Source of the DNA: Thiosocius sp963736445
GTDB lineage: Bacteria > Pseudomonadota > Gammaproteobacteria > Chromatiales > Chromatiaceae
Reading direction: 5' to 3'
Length of the DNA stretch: 64,000 nt
Assembly: GCA_963736445.1 (NCBI GenBank)
Contig: CAVTOY010000004.1
Span: forward strand, 1 to 64,000
The translations under genes and the position numbers were made by a program. Below, in pieces: positions 63,539 through 64,000 of this stretch. Numbering within the stretch: position 1 is the stretch's first letter; every line of letters starts with the position of its first letter. Below the pieces are notes generated by a model, which saw only the letters and a program-made list of their open reading frames with translations, searched no databases and had not been told where the DNA came from.

Positions 63539-64000
63539 CTAGCGGGTCAGGCTCCTGTGAATGGGCAGGCTGCGGGACACTCCCGATGGCGCCGTAACGG
63601 GCGGGGCACCCGCGGCCCCCCGCGATTGCAATCTGAATCGATTGAGCTGGTACTGCTGCTCGAGTTGAAACTGCCGCTGCCGCCCGATGCCGTCAAGTCG
63701 GCTGGGCCCACGCGGCGGCTCCGCAGTGCGGGCACGTCGGTTGAGCAGCAGCAGTTCGCGGCGCTGGCCTTCCTGCAAGACCCGCTGCTCGCTCTGTTGC
63801 TGGCGATCGCGCTGCCGGCGCACCGCATACGGCACCGGCTCAAACGTTTCCTCTTCCGTGGCGGGCGATTGTTGAATGTCCCTGAGTGTCTCCTGATTTG
63901 CCCGATTGAGCTGCATGAGCTGCGGCAGGCTGGCGATGGGTGGATCAGCGCTCACCGGCGGCGCAGACAGTAATGCACCGCACATAAGTGCTGCGAGCGA
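63539..64000 (-). CDS. Secreted hypothetical protein, 5' end beyond the window
   Basis: The frame is open to the window edge. The first in-window ATG (63985) lies within an apparent signal peptide (SLAAL-MCGALLSAPPVSAD), so the true start is probably outside. The mature part is Gln/Arg-rich with predicted helices (LMQLNRANQETLRDIQQ, RRQRDRQQQSEQRVLQEGQRREL) and low complexity. No recognised family. Partial. Confidence 0.6.
   Translation of the reverse strand, partial: SLAALMCGALLSAPPVSADPPIASLPQLMQLNRANQETLRDIQQSPATEEETFEPVPYAVRRQRDRQQQSEQRVLQEGQRRELLLLNRRARTAEPPRGPSRLDGIGRQRQFQLEQQYQLNRFRLQSRGAAGAPPVTAPSGVSRSLPIHRSLTR

Overview
The window reads as a chromosomal segment of a GC-rich gammaproteobacterium, probably an autotrophic, Chromatiales-like (sulfur-oxidiser type) organism. 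This is inferred from family-level resemblance of the proteins (CcoG, Ppc, PanBC, ValS, NqrA-F, PEP-CTERM/exosortase, DabAB); no database search was possible. The first ~3 kb is different: lower GC, no plausible bacterial gene, long pyrimidine tracts and TGCATGC-like motifs. It looks foreign (eukaryote-like or a chimeric join), with a fold-back palindrome at about 2989-3070 where bacterial-looking sequence begins.

Layout. 3.2-5.4 kb: tail of a cbb3 oxidase assembly cluster (small membrane protein, ccoG, fixH). 5.4-16 kb: housekeeping genes dnaQ, a Na+/Ca2+ exchanger, pgi, divergent ppc, then the reverse-strand group pcnB-folK and panB-panC (pterin and pantothenate synthesis, RNA polyadenylation). 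16-23 kb: valS, uvrB, an aspartate aminotransferase, a FimT/GspH-like pseudopilin and tRNA-Asn. uvrB, the aminotransferase and fimT are all interrupted by what look like one- or two-base insertions clustered within about 2.5 kb. 23.2-27.4 kb: dabB-dabA, an energy-coupled inorganic carbon uptake system that fits with Ppc and autotrophy.

27.4-36.9 kb is an accessory, repeat-rich region. It has a MITE-like element with perfect terminal inverted repeats, a duplicated pair of secreted Gly/Gln-rich proteins flanking a gamma-glutamyltransferase, decayed IS5-type transposase and haem-peroxidase fragments, a di-haem cytochrome c peroxidase, a Tll0287-like haem protein, a PEP-CTERM protein, an IS200-type element and an antitoxin remnant. 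36.9-46.2 kb is a cell-surface region: three tandem ~56-residue proteins made of a signal peptide, about ten residues and a PGPG-type C-terminal sorting tag; a fatty acid hydroxylase; an exosortase with a C-terminal EpsI-like part; a MntA/HepT toxin-antitoxin pair; a second PEP-CTERM protein; and PaaK-like, phosphodiesterase-like and glycosyltransferase genes.

46.6-52.5 kb: tldD-tldE, a DUF2953/GerW (ytfI-ytfJ-like) pair with an unknown divergent neighbour, a TerC protein and a small conserved protein. 52.8-58.8 kb: complete nqrABCDEF plus nqrM, encoding the sodium-pumping NADH:quinone oxidoreductase. 59-64 kb: TerB-like protein, class V aminotransferase, several hypothetical proteins, a second MITE copy, and a secreted protein cut by the window end. 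Several families of short palindromic repeats are scattered between genes from 6 kb onward.
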